A DNA stretch of 64,000 nt from Cytophagaceae bacterium (GTDB lineage Bacteria > Bacteroidota > Bacteroidia > Cytophagales > Spirosomataceae), in the NCBI GenBank assembly GCA_005791165.1, contig SXXW01000003.1, forward strand, positions 39,686 to 103,685, read 5' to 3'. Each line of letters opens with the position of its first letter. Position 1 is the first letter of the stretch. Of this stretch, positions 45,242-54,987 are shown piece after piece. The notes under the pieces were generated by a model. That model made no database searches. It saw nothing but the letters and a program-made list of their open reading frames with translations, and was not told where the DNA came from. The translations under genes were made by a program, and so were the position numbers.

Positions 45242-46558
45242 ATGAAATACTTATACACATTTCTTTATTTCATGGTTTGCTCAAGCGTTTTTAGCCAAAT
45301 TAAAAGCGGTCCCATGCTGGGGTATTCTGAAATGAAGGAGACCTTAATTTGGATTCAAACTGAAAAGGCATCCAAGATAGAAATAAAATATTGGCAAAAA
45401 GATAACAAATCGAATAGTCCAATTAAATCAACCGATCCCGTTCAAACTCAAAAGCAAGATAATTTTATTACCAAAATCATTACTGACCAAGTGGAAATGG
45501 GGAAGAAATATTCCTATGAGGTCTGGATAGATGGTAAAAAAATGAATTTTGATTATCCACTTGAATTTCAAACTCAAGCATTATGGCAATATCGAACGGA
45601 TCCACCTAATTTTACTTTTGCCTTTGGATCTTGCAATTATATAAACGATGAAAATCATGATCGGCCCGGAAGACCTTATGGAGGTGCAGATGAAATTTAC
45701 CAATCGATCTATAAACAAAAGCCTGATTTCATGATTTGGGGAGGGGATAATTTTTATTACCGAGAACCCGATTGGAATACAAAAACAGGAATGATCCATC
45801 GAAATGATCACACTAGAGGACAAAAATCAGTCCAAGCTCTCTTGGCAAATACGCATCATTATGCTATTTGGGATGATCATGATTATGGTCCAAATGATGC
45901 GGATCGCTCATTTGTGTTGAAAAATACAGCCTTAGAATTGTTTAAACTTTATTGGGGTAACTTAAATTATGTTTTCCCTCAAGAGGCAATCACAGGCCAG
46001 TTTCAATGGTCCGATACTGAGTTTTTCTTAATGGATGACCGATGGTTTAAGGCACCAAATGATTTAAAAGATCCCGCAAAAGATTACTTTGGTCAAAAGC
46101 AATTAAATTGGCTTTTGGATGCATTAACAACCAGTAGAGCTAGTTTCAAAATCGTTGTAAATGGAGGACAAATCATAAATCCGGCTAAAATCTTTGAAAA
46201 TATGTCTAATTACGAACAAGAAAGGAATCAATTATTAAAAGAAATACAAAATAGAAATATTCCCGGAGTTGTATTTCTTTCAGGCGATCGACATACGTCT
46301 AGCTTTTGGAAACTCGAACGCCCTGGCACATATCCCTTATATGATCTAACGGTTTCGCCTTTAACTGCCGGAACAGCCACTCCTCATAAAATGGATTTAA
46401 ACGACCAATTAGTTCCAGGAACAATGACTCAAGAGCGAGCATTTGCCACCGTTAGTATATCAGGTCCATTAAAAGATCGCACATTAAATATTACTTTACG
46501 TGACGTGAAGGGAGATGTTTTGTGGAAACAAGAATTAAAATCAAATTTATTGAAATAA
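45242..46558 (+). CDS. PhoD-like alkaline phosphatase/phosphodiesterase
   Basis: This secreted phosphoesterase of the alkaline phosphatase D family has 438 residues. It has a signal peptide (MKYLYTFLYFMVCSSVFSQ), an N-terminal fibronectin-like Pur_ac_phosph_N-type domain (about 22-110) and a metallophosphatase domain. Metal-binding motifs are FAFGSCNYI, DFMIWGGDNFYYRE, AIWDDHDYGPNDAD, FLMDDRWF and VFLSGDRHTSSFWKLE. The order and spacing match PhoD relatives that use calcium and iron. It is likely periplasmic or outer-membrane associated and may release phosphate from organic esters. osmC follows after one base, so the three genes phoD-like, osmC-like and thyA form one transcription unit by spacing. 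Confidence 0.9.
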   Translation: MKYLYTFLYFMVCSSVFSQIKSGPMLGYSEMKETLIWIQTEKASKIEIKYWQKDNKSNSPIKSTDPVQTQKQDNFITKIITDQVEMGKKYSYEVWIDGKKMNFDYPLEFQTQALWQYRTDPPNFTFAFGSCNYINDENHDRPGRPYGGADEIYQSIYKQKPDFMIWGGDNFYYREPDWNTKTGMIHRNDHTRGQKSVQALLANTHHYAIWDDHDYGPNDADRSFVLKNTALELFKLYWGNLNYVFPQEAITGQFQWSDTEFFLMDDRWFKAPNDLKDPAKDYFGQKQLNWLLDALTTSRASFKIVVNGGQIINPAKIFENMSNYEQERNQLLKEIQNRNIPGVVFLSGDRHTSSFWKLERPGTYPLYDLTVSPLTAGTATPHKMDLNDQLVPGTMTQERAFATVSISGPLKDRTLNITLRDVKGDVLWKQELKSNLLK

Positions 46559-46559
46559 G

Positions 46560-46997
46560 ATGGAAGTAGTTTTAAAGAGGATAGATGAAGATTTTCATTT
46601 TGAAGGAATGGGTAGCTCCTCCGTTCCAGTTCATATTGATGCCGCAGAGGGTATTGGAGGACATAATGCAGGTGCGAGACCGATGGAATTACTACTCATG
46701 GGTATCGGTGGATGTACCGCCATAGATGTTATTTTAATACTAAAAAAACAACGCCAAACGATCGAAGATTTTCAAATTAGAATTTCAGGAAACCGAGAAA
46801 AAATAGAAGGGACCGAGAAAACACCGTTTAATGAAATCAATATTCAATTTGAACTAAAAGGGGCCATTGATGGAAATAAAGCATTAAAAGCAATCCAATT
46901 ATCGATGGAAAAATATTGCTCGGCCACGGCCCAACTAGAACCCAGCGCCAAAATAACACATACCTTAGTTTTAAACTCAAATCAATTTATAGCCTAA
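46560..46997 (+). CDS. OsmC-family protein
   Basis: This 145-residue cytosolic protein of the OsmC/Ohr fold belongs to the YhfA-like subgroup. Motifs are [20 protein letters not shown], with the first redox cysteine in [12 protein letters not shown], and the second in [10 protein letters not shown]. Both cysteines of a thiol peroxidase site are therefore present. Family members reduce organic hydroperoxides, though YhfA-like proteins are not characterised. It lies one base after the phosphatase gene and one base before thyA, which implies co-expression without an obvious metabolic link. Confidence 0.88.
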   Translation: MEVVLKRIDEDFHFEGMGSSSVPVHIDAAEGIGGHNAGARPMELLLMGIGGCTAIDVILILKKQRQTIEDFQIRISGNREKIEGTEKTPFNEINIQFELKGAIDGNKALKAIQLSMEKYCSATAQLEPSAKITHTLVLNSNQFIA

Positions 46998-46998
46998 T

Positions 46999-47793
46999 AT
47001 GCAAGCTTACTTAGATCTTCTTACCCACATCAAAGAAAAAGGCACGTATAAATCGGATCGTACAGGCACAGGTACAACAAGTGTTTTTGGATATCAAATG
47101 CGTTTCAATTTAGCCGATGGGTTTCCATTAGTCACCACAAAAAAAACACATTTGAAATCCATCATTTATGAATTGCTTTGGTTTTTAAAAGGAGAAACAA
47201 ATACGGCTTATTTAAAAGAAAACAATGTTAGCATTTGGGATGAATGGGCAAGTCCAACAGGGGATTTAGGACCTGTTTATGGCAAACAATGGCGTTCTTG
47301 GCAAGGTGCTGATGGCCAAGTGATTGACCAAATAAAAGACGTTATTCATACCTTAAAAACAAATCCCGATTCTAGACGAATTATCGTAAGTGCCTGGAAT
47401 GTAGCCGATTTACCTAAAATGGCACTAATGCCTTGTCATGCGTTTTTCCAATTTTATGTGGCTAATGGTAAATTATCATGCCAACTATACCAAAGGTCGG
47501 CCGATGTATTTTTAGGTGTACCATTTAATATCGCTAGCTATGCACTATTAACGATGATGGTAGCTCAAGTTTGTGATTTGGCTCTAGGCGACTTTGTCTG
47601 GACCGGTGGTGATACACACCTCTATAGTAATCACATGGAACAAGTTGACCTACAATTAACCCGTAGCCCTCGCCCATTGCCCACCATGCGAATTAATCCA
47701 AACAAGAAAGACATACTCGATTTTGTTTATGAAGATTTTACCTTAGAAAATTACGATCCATACCCAGGCATTAAAGCACCAGTAGCTATTTAG
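46999..47793 (+). CDS. thyA: Thymidylate synthase
   Basis: ThyA methylates dUMP to dTMP with methylenetetrahydrofolate, the only de novo route to thymidylate in organisms without ThyX. At 264 residues it has the same length as the E. coli enzyme. Conserved blocks are [19 protein letters not shown], the catalytic cysteine in [32 protein letters not shown], and the dUMP-binding [12 protein letters not shown]. It starts one base after osmC and overlaps the convergent moxR gene by 4 bases. A folA gene for dihydrofolate reductase is not adjacent. Confidence 0.98.
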   Translation: MQAYLDLLTHIKEKGTYKSDRTGTGTTSVFGYQMRFNLADGFPLVTTKKTHLKSIIYELLWFLKGETNTAYLKENNVSIWDEWASPTGDLGPVYGKQWRSWQGADGQVIDQIKDVIHTLKTNPDSRRIIVSAWNVADLPKMALMPCHAFFQFYVANGKLSCQLYQRSADVFLGVPFNIASYALLTMMVAQVCDLALGDFVWTGGDTHLYSNHMEQVDLQLTRSPRPLPTMRINPNKKDILDFVYEDFTLENYDPYPGIKAPVAI

Positions 47794-48752
47794 GCAATCA
47801 GCATTTTGATTATATCCGCAGCAGAAAATCCTTTGGATTCTGCCTTATATGATAAAATAATACGGTGTTGCAACACAGCCACTGCAACTTCTCGAACATC
47901 TTCTACATTAGGAGAATATCGACCAAGCATCAATGACCTACATTTTGCGGCCAATATTAAATTCTGAGAAGCACGTGGTCCAGCACCCCAAGTGACAAAT
48001 TCTTTGGTCAATTCTGTCGCCAAATCATTATCGGGTCTCGTTTTATGCACCAGTGTAACGGCCGCTTCAACCACATAATCTGAAACAGGCACACGTCTAA
48101 TCAAATCTTGGTAAGCTAATAAAGAACTAATCGTCAATAACGGCTTAATATCATCTTCTTCCCTAGTTTGTTCCGTCATACGGACCACATTAATTTCATC
48201 CTGAAAACTAGGATATTCTAATTTAATCATGAATAAAAAACGATCTAATTGGGCCTCCGGTAGCGGATAAGTTCCCTCCTGCTCAATCGGGTTTTGAGTA
48301 GCAAACACCAAAAAAGGTTTTGGCAATTCAAAACTTGTCCCTGAAACAGACACCGTTTCCTCTTGCATAGCCTCTAAAAGCGCAGATTGAGTTTTAGGTG
48401 GAGTCCGATTAATCTCGTCTGCCAACACTAAATTTGTAAATACAGGACCGCGATTAAATACAAAGTTACGATTCGCATCTAAAATTTCAGATCCTATGAT
48501 ATCAGAGGGCATTAAATCGGGCGTAAACTGGATTCGTTTAAAATCCAAAGCGACCAATGAAGAAATGGTGTGAACTAATCGAGTCTTTGCCAAGCCTGGA
48601 ACTCCGACCAACAAACAATGACCTTGACAGAATAATGCATTAAGCATTAATTCAATGGTTAAATCCTGACCCACTATCCTTTGATGAATAGCTGCTTTTA
48701 AAGCCTGAATGTCTTCAAAAAATGTTTCGGCAAGTTTAACGTCGTTCATCAT
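47790..48752 (-). CDS. MoxR-family AAA+ ATPase
   Basis: This 320-residue cytosolic AAA+ ATPase of the MoxR type acts as a chaperone-like remodeller, often with von Willebrand-domain partners. Walker A is [11 protein letters not shown] and Walker B is [20 protein letters not shown]; sensor motifs include [23 protein letters not shown] and [13 protein letters not shown] start at ATG 48752 ([11 protein letters not shown]), directly after the SurA stop; the longer frame to 48806 overlaps surA. The operon order PPIase, SurA, MoxR is recurrent in Cytophagales as far as I recall. A VWA or DUF58 partner is not visible here. Confidence 0.93.
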   Translation of the reverse strand: MMNDVKLAETFFEDIQALKAAIHQRIVGQDLTIELMLNALFCQGHCLLVGVPGLAKTRLVHTISSLVALDFKRIQFTPDLMPSDIIGSEILDANRNFVFNRGPVFTNLVLADEINRTPPKTQSALLEAMQEETVSVSGTSFELPKPFLVFATQNPIEQEGTYPLPEAQLDRFLFMIKLEYPSFQDEINVVRMTEQTREEDDIKPLLTISSLLAYQDLIRRVPVSDYVVEAAVTLVHKTRPDNDLATELTKEFVTWGAGPRASQNLILAAKCRSLMLGRYSPNVEDVREVAVAVLQHRIILSYKAESKGFSAADIIKMLIA

Positions 48753-48754
48753 GC

Positions 48755-50128
48755 TTATTGAGAAGCTCCTCCCGATGATCCGCCAACAGTCCCAAGCGTA
48801 TTGCAACTTTTAAACTCATCATCAATGTAAATAAAAACGTCTTCCTTTGCTTTTAAAAACCATTTTTCAATCGCGTCATTCTTCTTTCGAGTCAAAGCTA
48901 TATTAGAAATTTTCTGATAATCCTCTTTTAAATTAGCAAAATGAGGCGGATGTTTTGCCTTGAAATATAAAATACGAACAGCACTTCTACCATCTTCTGT
49001 CCGGTATGGAATAGGAGTCGAAATAGTCCCAACTTTCATGGAATCAATCGAAAAATACAAACCTGGCTCCATCGTTCCGTCAAAAGGAATTCGGTATGAG
49101 CGACTTCCCATATCCATAATTAAACCCCCAGCATCCTGGGTTCCTTTATCCTGAGAATGATCACGCGCAGCGGCATCAAACTTAATTGAATCACGTTGGA
49201 TTAAAACTCGAATACTATCTAAATATTTAGTGGGCTCCGTTAAATCTAATTTTTGATAATCCGGTCTAAGCAAAATATGCCTAGCATGATATTCCTGACC
49301 CCGTACATCCAATAACTGAATCATATGAAAACCAAACTCACTTTCGACCACTTCTGACATTTGATTTGGCTTTAATTTTAAAGCAGCTGCCTCAAATGGT
49401 GCCACCATCTGGCCACGCTTAGAAAAACCTAAATCTCCCCCACGTTTACCACTTCCCAAATCCTCCGAATATAACTTAGCCAATTCTTCAAAGCTTTCCC
49501 CCTTTTCAATTCGACGGCGATAATCCAATAACCGAGAAATCAATTCATTTTTTTGATCCTTATTGGGTTGGGCTAAGCGAACGATATGGCCTACCTCAAC
49601 TTCCGAAGGTAGATATGGCAATGAGTCCGTCGGAATAGTAGAAAAAAATGCAGCTACTTCCTTAGGAGTTATTTTTACATCATCCGTAATTTTGTCTTGC
49701 ATCTTACGACCCGTCATCTGCTCTTTCAAATTCGCCCTCAATTCCTCTTTCATGGTAGCGATGGGTTTACCAAAAGCCTCCACAATATTCTTAGCAGTTC
49801 CATATTGCTGCTCCATTTGATCCATTCGAGAATTCAACTCCATTTCAATACGCTTGTCTTCAACAATAACTGAGTCGATTTCGGCTTTTGCCAACATAAG
49901 CTTATTGATCACTAATCCTTCTAAAATTTGGCAGCGATCAGGAGTATTGGCCTGACCACTGGATTGATATTGCTGAAATTGTTGCTCAACCTCTGATTTT
50001 AGGATATAATGGTTATCCACTTTAGCAATAATTTTATCCAACAATTGAGCCGTATTTGCTTCTTGAGCCACACTGGTGATCGAAATCAAACAACCCATTA
50101 CTCCTAAAAATAAATTCTTAATCCTCAT
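48755..50128 (-). CDS. SurA-type periplasmic peptidyl-prolyl isomerase chaperone
   Basis: This is a 457-residue periplasmic chaperone of the SurA class that guides outer-membrane proteins to the BAM machine. The signal peptide is MRIKNLFLGVMGCLISITSVAQ. The N-terminal SurA domain (about 28-165) begins DKIIAKVDNHYILKSEVEQQ, a close match to the family. Two parvulin domains follow (about 178-280, with EDLGSGKRGGDLGFSKRGQM, and about 285-395, with ARHILLRPDY and KGTQDAGGLIMDMG). The C-terminus is Gly/Ser-rich. It lies 4 bases after the larger parvulin gene and 2 bases before moxR. Confidence 0.93.
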   Translation of the reverse strand: MRIKNLFLGVMGCLISITSVAQEANTAQLLDKIIAKVDNHYILKSEVEQQFQQYQSSGQANTPDRCQILEGLVINKLMLAKAEIDSVIVEDKRIEMELNSRMDQMEQQYGTAKNIVEAFGKPIATMKEELRANLKEQMTGRKMQDKITDDVKITPKEVAAFFSTIPTDSLPYLPSEVEVGHIVRLAQPNKDQKNELISRLLDYRRRIEKGESFEELAKLYSEDLGSGKRGGDLGFSKRGQMVAPFEAAALKLKPNQMSEVVESEFGFHMIQLLDVRGQEYHARHILLRPDYQKLDLTEPTKYLDSIRVLIQRDSIKFDAAARDHSQDKGTQDAGGLIMDMGSRSYRIPFDGTMEPGLYFSIDSMKVGTISTPIPYRTEDGRSAVRILYFKAKHPPHFANLKEDYQKISNIALTRKKNDAIEKWFLKAKEDVFIYIDDEFKSCNTLGTVGGSSGGASQ

Positions 50129-50132
50129 ATTT

Positions 50133-52397
50133 CTATTGCATTATTTTAGTTAACTCATCCTCTTGTCGGATAATAGGAAAACTTTGTTTCAAATTTAATA
50201 ACCACTTTTGTTCTAAATCAGCCTGTAAATTTCGAATGATTGAACTTCTCGCTTCACTAAAACTCTTTATTCGCTCTTTTTCAATATTTTTTATGTCAAC
50301 AAAATAATACCTGCCTGCCTTTTCAAAATTCTTTTTTCCTACTTCCCACGGAATACTATCCAAAATCGCATTTTCTCCACGTTTAAAAAAACCTTCCTCT
50401 GCCAAAAGACTCATTGGTTTGATGGCATTAAACCGCTTAACCACATCCTCCATCGATTGAGAATAAAACTTTAATGAAACTCGAAAGTTTTTAGTTTTAT
50501 CTGTTTTCGATGCAGACTTCAAATTTCCCTCTAATTTTTCAATAATCCGAGTGTTTGCAATTCCCTTTTTATTTAAATAAGAGGCAACCTGATTAATTCT
50601 TCCTTGAGCCAGACTATCCAATTCACTTGAATCATGATGTCCAGAAATTTCAATGATATACTCCCTATTCTTGGCCATCAAAATAAACAATTCTTGTAAA
50701 AGTTTTGTAGAAGCATCGGTCAATTGACTTTGTCCAAACTGAAACAAAAGATCAGGAAAGCGCTTATTCATCGGATAGGGCGCCGACTTCAATAACTCCA
50801 AAGCATCTGAGAGAGTCTTAGAATTATCTGCACTAAAAAGTTTAGCTTCCAAACGACTTGGCATCGTAAACTTTAACTCATTTGAAGCATAATATTTTTG
50901 TTGGCGTACCGAATCTAACGAGGGCTCAAAAATCTCCCTTTCTGTGATTTTACTAAACAAACTCCCTTCATAAAATTCTTTCATCTGGTCCTTAAAGGCT
51001 GGGTATTTTACTTCCAAATGTTGTTCTTCCGCCTGAAGCGTAAACAAATCGATAAACTGTTCTAACCAAAACTCTTCGGAGATAGTAGGCAAATACCCCA
51101 AAGCCTTAATCTTTTTCCTTTGTTGGTCTACGATAAACGCATAAAACTCTTTAATCGTAAAAGACTTTTGATCAATAGAAAATAACGGGAAATTCAAGTA
51201 AGCCTCATCACCAACACGGTCTTGAGCAAACCGTTCAAGAGCCACTTTTTTGTTGGTTTCATTAATGACAACTTTATTTTCTTGACGCACACGCTTCATG
51301 AAAGAAGCCTTTATGATGGCGCTACGCTCAGCATCAGTCAATACCTTTTGCCTTAAATATTCCGCCATTTCCTCATAACTTAATATGGGCTTTTTGTCCA
51401 ATAATTTAAAAATTTGCCAACCTAAATTTGTCCGAATAGGTTCTGTATAATCACCCAAGCGTTGGATACCAAATAATTTATCTTGCAGTTCTTCCGATAA
51501 TTCAGACGAAGAATACCAACGCCTTAATTCGCCGCCTCTGCCCTTTGAATAAGGATCCTCTGAAAAATTTCTACAAATTGTTTCAAATGTGTCCTCCCCT
51601 TTTGCTAAATACTTTTGAACTTGATCGATCTTATTCTTCGCCTCCACTTGCAAATTTGTGGCTGCCGCTACAGGTACCGAAATCAAAATATGAGCTAAAC
51701 GTATCTTGCCTTGATTCGGCCGAATATCCAAGACTTTGATGATGTGATAACCATTCTCAGTCCGAATAATACCAGAATACTGACCCTTCTCGAGAGAATA
51801 AATTGCATTCTCAAGCGGGTATTTAGTTTGAAGTATGGAGACATACCCTAATAATCCTCCCCTAGGCGCTGACATTTCATCCTCAGAAACCTTAGTTGCT
51901 AATGATTGGAATTCTTCACCTGCGACCAGTTTTTTGCGAATGTTATCAATTTTCTGAAAGGCCAACAAGGTATCCGCTGCGCTTGGATTTACAGGTAATT
52001 TCACGAGGATCTGTGCAATCTGCTTTTCAAATTTTGATCGCTGATAAGCTTCCCTAACCAACGACTCCAATTGATCATTATCGATCAAGTACGGACTGGC
52101 TAATTCCTTCCTAAAACTCTGATATTCATCTTGAAATCCAGGAGACGAAGGTATTTTAGCTTCCTCAGCAGCTAAAATCTTGATTTGATAATCAATGTAA
52201 TCCGACAAAAACTTTTGCTTATTCCCCGATTTGATGCTATCGCTCTCTAATAACCTCCTGTAATCTTTCTCAAAAAGGGATGAGCTGATTTTCTTATTTC
52301 CAATTTGTAGCACAAAATCAGATTGAGCCCAAGAAAAATTAGACAACAAGCCCACTCCGATAAACAACAAAATTAAAAACCGTATTTTTAAACACAT
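50133..52397 (-). CDS. Large parvulin-type periplasmic chaperone with an OmpA-like segment
   Basis: This is a 754-residue exported folding factor. A signal peptide (MCLKIRFLILLFIGVGLLS...SWA) precedes a PpiD/SurA-like helical domain (about 25-115). Two parvulin domains follow at about 118-225 (EDEMSAPRGGLLGYV) and about 228-335 (AHILISVPVA; SEDPYSKGRGGELRRW). The second half has a long helical part, then at about 535-645 a segment that reads like an OmpA C-terminal domain: a YIIEISGHHDSSELDSLAQG core, then QVASYLNKKGIANTRI. The final 100 residues are again PPIase-associated helix. The OmpA-like part could bind peptidoglycan, holding the chaperone near the wall. First gene of a three-gene operon with surA and moxR. 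Confidence 0.88.
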   Translation of the reverse strand: MCLKIRFLILLFIGVGLLSNFSWAQSDFVLQIGNKKISSSLFEKDYRRLLESDSIKSGNKQKFLSDYIDYQIKILAAEEAKIPSSPGFQDEYQSFRKELASPYLIDNDQLESLVREAYQRSKFEKQIAQILVKLPVNPSAADTLLAFQKIDNIRKKLVAGEEFQSLATKVSEDEMSAPRGGLLGYVSILQTKYPLENAIYSLEKGQYSGIIRTENGYHIIKVLDIRPNQGKIRLAHILISVPVAAATNLQVEAKNKIDQVQKYLAKGEDTFETICRNFSEDPYSKGRGGELRRWYSSSELSEELQDKLFGIQRLGDYTEPIRTNLGWQIFKLLDKKPILSYEEMAEYLRQKVLTDAERSAIIKASFMKRVRQENKVVINETNKKVALERFAQDRVGDEAYLNFPLFSIDQKSFTIKEFYAFIVDQQRKKIKALGYLPTISEEFWLEQFIDLFTLQAEEQHLEVKYPAFKDQMKEFYEGSLFSKITEREIFEPSLDSVRQQKYYASNELKFTMPSRLEAKLFSADNSKTLSDALELLKSAPYPMNKRFPDLLFQFGQSQLTDASTKLLQELFILMAKNREYIIEISGHHDSSELDSLAQGRINQVASYLNKKGIANTRIIEKLEGNLKSASKTDKTKNFRVSLKFYSQSMEDVVKRFNAIKPMSLLAEEGFFKRGENAILDSIPWEVGKKNFEKAGRYYFVDIKNIEKERIKSFSEARSSIIRNLQADLEQKWLLNLKQSFPIIRQEDELTKIMQ

Positions 52398-52471
52398 AAA
52401 ATTAATAATCCTTTGGCCTTAATTGACCTAGATAAGCCGATAAAATTACGAAAAATCATTGAGAAAGTGAT

Positions 52472-53176
52472 CTATTTGACAATATCCTTGACCTTTATTT
52501 CATACCCAAATTCATAATGAAAGGAATTTATGGCTGAATCTTTGCCCTTCCATTGAATGCGTTTAATTCTGGGTCTATTTTGAAGAGACAAATCATCCCA
52601 ACTCCAAACCACCTCAGAAATACCTAATAAATCATCTCGATCCAAAGTGGCCAAGAAATCCAATCCCATTGAACTTAATCTCGTACCCCATAAGAACCAA
52701 CCCAGTGGATTGCTAGCAGAACTCCACTCAATGAATGTCAATGGGATTTGAAGTGCGCTACTGTACATGCCAACTTTGTTTAAAAATTTCTGACTTTTTG
52801 AATAGTCGTCTATTTCCCAAAGAGCTATTTGTATTCCTAATTTTTGTCCTTCTTTTAAATCCAAACGCAAACCAGGTATTGAATCTAAACTCAATTTGGC
52901 CCCTTTTTTAACCTTCCCTAGGTAATGCGTTCCGTGTGCTGCCTTTACTACTGAATCTTTTTCCACCACACTGAGACTATAGGTGACAAATAACTCATCA
53001 AATTGCGTTAAATTTTCTTGTATATCATGTGCGATTAAAGGTTTTAGAATTAAATCAACTTGCTTGCTAATTAGTTGAACCTTCTTGGAAACTAAAATTT
53101 CTTTGGGGGATAAACGTCTACTCGAGTGACACCCAAACAAGCACACAGCAAAAAGTAGTAGTATGAATTTTTGCAT
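52472..53176 (-). CDS. Predicted outer lipoprotein of unknown function
   Basis: This 234-residue lipoprotein has signal peptide MQKFILLLFAVCLFGC with the lipobox LFGC, so Cys16 should be lipidated. After a polar linker (HSSRRLSPKE) the mature chain contains strands and helices without a motif that I recognise; IALWEIDDYSKSQKFL and WGTRLSSMGLDFLATLDRDD are notable. The start ATG 53176 overlaps the aguA stop by one base (TAATG), a classic coupling junction, so I reject the longer frame to 53230. It is the last gene of a five-gene operon with aguA, coaX, nadE and a small protein. Function is unknown. Confidence 0.78.
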   Translation of the reverse strand: MQKFILLLFAVCLFGCHSSRRLSPKEILVSKKVQLISKQVDLILKPLIAHDIQENLTQFDELFVTYSLSVVEKDSVVKAAHGTHYLGKVKKGAKLSLDSIPGLRLDLKEGQKLGIQIALWEIDDYSKSQKFLNKVGMYSSALQIPLTFIEWSSASNPLGWFLWGTRLSSMGLDFLATLDRDDLLGISEVVWSWDDLSLQNRPRIKRIQWKGKDSAINSFHYEFGYEIKVKDIVK

Positions 53177-54216
53177 TAATTTCCCTGAGGTTCTTGTTGG
53201 GTCAAACAATGAAAACTTCCTTGCCCCCAAATAATTTTTTTGGCCGATAAGCCTATAACGGGTCTATCCGTAAATAATTGTGTTAAGAGATTTAATGCAA
53301 TCTCATCTTGAGGACAATCAAAGGTAGGAACTAGAACCCCCGCATTAGATATATAAAAATTGGCATACGAACCAGGCGCCCTAAATTCATCTATGATCAC
53401 TGGGTCCGGCATAGGTAATTCAACAATAGTAAGCTGCTTACCTGATATTAAACGCATTTGAGATAATTCGTGTAAATTTTTTGCTAACACCGCATGATTT
53501 TCATCGGATTTTTTAGGCTCCACCATGGCGATGACCGTATCTGAATTCACAAACCGAACCGTATCGTCAATATGTCCATCCGTATCATCTCCTACAATCC
53601 CATCACTCACCCAAAGCACTTGGTCCACTCCATAATACTCCATGAGGTATTCTTCAATTTGACCTTGGTTTAAATGCGGGTTTCTGTTGGGGTTCAGTAA
53701 ACATGACCTACTTGTCAACACAGTTCCCGCTCCATTAAATTCAACAGAGCCACCTTCCATGATTATTTTAGGTTGGGCAAAAAGCAAACCTAACGACTGA
53801 GCAATCTGAAGTGGTATTTTATTATCATCATCAAAAGGCGGGTATTTACCACCCCAAGCATTATATTCCCAATCTACAATCATCCGAGAATCAGTTTGCG
53901 AATGGATTAAAAATGCAGGACCATGATCTCGACACCATGCATCATTCGTAGGACGAATATGGCATTTGATTTGACCAGGATTTATCCCATACACAGGTAA
54001 TTGGCCCTCAATAAACTCTTTCAAAGCGAGATTATGGACATTGATATTCACTTTTTCCCCTACCGAAATCGCTTTAATCAACTGAAAATATTCAGGGTAC
54101 ATGTCATGCAATTTTTCTGCTTGCCATGAATGGTCATTGTGCGGAAAAGTAATCCAAGTGGCCTTGTGAGGATGCCATTCGGGAGGAAAATAATATCCTT
54201 GTGATTTTGGAGTCAT
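53176..54216 (-). CDS. aguA: Agmatine deiminase
   Basis: This is a PPAD-family hydrolase converting agmatine to N-carbamoylputrescine and ammonia, part of arginine-decarboxylase-type putrescine synthesis. The catalytic cysteine is in GSFHCLTQQEPQG at the C-terminus. Other active-site blocks are RPTNDAWCRDHGP, MEGGSVEFNGAGTVLTS and DDTDGHIDDTVRF (His-Asp pair). At 346 residues the protein is normal length. The stop overlaps the start of the lipoprotein gene, and the coaX stop lies 10 bases upstream. N-carbamoylputrescine amidase (aguB) is not in the window; the nitrilase-like domain seen in nadE is a different enzyme. Confidence 0.95.
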   Translation of the reverse strand: MTPKSQGYYFPPEWHPHKATWITFPHNDHSWQAEKLHDMYPEYFQLIKAISVGEKVNINVHNLALKEFIEGQLPVYGINPGQIKCHIRPTNDAWCRDHGPAFLIHSQTDSRMIVDWEYNAWGGKYPPFDDDNKIPLQIAQSLGLLFAQPKIIMEGGSVEFNGAGTVLTSRSCLLNPNRNPHLNQGQIEEYLMEYYGVDQVLWVSDGIVGDDTDGHIDDTVRFVNSDTVIAMVEPKKSDENHAVLAKNLHELSQMRLISGKQLTIVELPMPDPVIIDEFRAPGSYANFYISNAGVLVPTFDCPQDEIALNLLTQLFTDRPVIGLSAKKIIWGQGSFHCLTQQEPQGN

Positions 54217-54226
54217 GCCAATGAAA

Positions 54227-54985
54227 TTATAAAGAAGCGATTAACCTTAATCCTTCAAGTGTTATCAACTTGTTTACTTCGTCAAATGAAGATTCTAAGG
54301 GGGTTAAAATAGAGGATAATCCTCCCGTAGCTAATACTTTAATGTGAGCACCTTTCTCAGCTTTGATTTGAAATATCATTTCCTTAACTAATCCTACATA
54401 ACCCCATAATATTCCGGATTGAATCGCAGAAACCGTATCAAATCCCAAGGCTGATTCAGGCATTTCAAGAGGTACTTCGGGCAATTGGGCCGTTTGGGAA
54501 AACAAGGATTTCACCGCTGTTTTCAATCCTGGGGCAATGGAAACACCTTGCATTTTACCCTGTGCATCCACCAATGTAAAAGTTAATGCGGTACCAAAAT
54601 CTACAATAAGTACATCCGTTTTATAGTTCAAATGCGCATATACCGAATTAGCGACTAGGTCAGAACCAATTTCATCTGGGCTAATGACCTCAATGGGTAA
54701 ATTTGAATACAATTCAGTGCCCATGCAAATCGATTTTTTACCCGACCAAAAATCAACACCTTTCTGAATTTGAGGTAACACCGATGGAACGACCGAACTG
54801 ATTAAGATGGAATCTGGTTGATAGGAATCAAATCCCTTCTCTTTCAATTCCTTCACTAACCACATTTGTAAGCGCAATGGGCTCCATGGCTGGTGCGTGG
54901 GAGTACGTAAAATTGCCTTCCACGTATTCTCGGCATAAAATCCAAATACGATGTCCGTATTTCCAATATCAATAACTAATAGCAT
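54227..54985 (-). CDS. coaX: Type III pantothenate kinase
   Basis: CoaX phosphorylates pantothenate in the first step of coenzyme A synthesis. Unlike types I and II it has the acetate/sugar kinase fold and is not feedback-inhibited by CoA. The P-loop-like start MLLVIDIGNTDIVFGFY and the catalytic/metal segment VDFGTALTFTLVDAQGK are present, as is SIAPGLKTAVKSL. I use ATG 54985 (252 residues); the longer frame runs into nadE. It begins 2 bases after the nadE stop. Confidence 0.95.
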   Translation of the reverse strand: MLLVIDIGNTDIVFGFYAENTWKAILRTPTHQPWSPLRLQMWLVKELKEKGFDSYQPDSILISSVVPSVLPQIQKGVDFWSGKKSICMGTELYSNLPIEVISPDEIGSDLVANSVYAHLNYKTDVLIVDFGTALTFTLVDAQGKMQGVSIAPGLKTAVKSLFSQTAQLPEVPLEMPESALGFDTVSAIQSGILWGYVGLVKEMIFQIKAEKGAHIKVLATGGLSSILTPLESSFDEVNKLITLEGLRLIASL

Positions 54986-54987
54986 AA

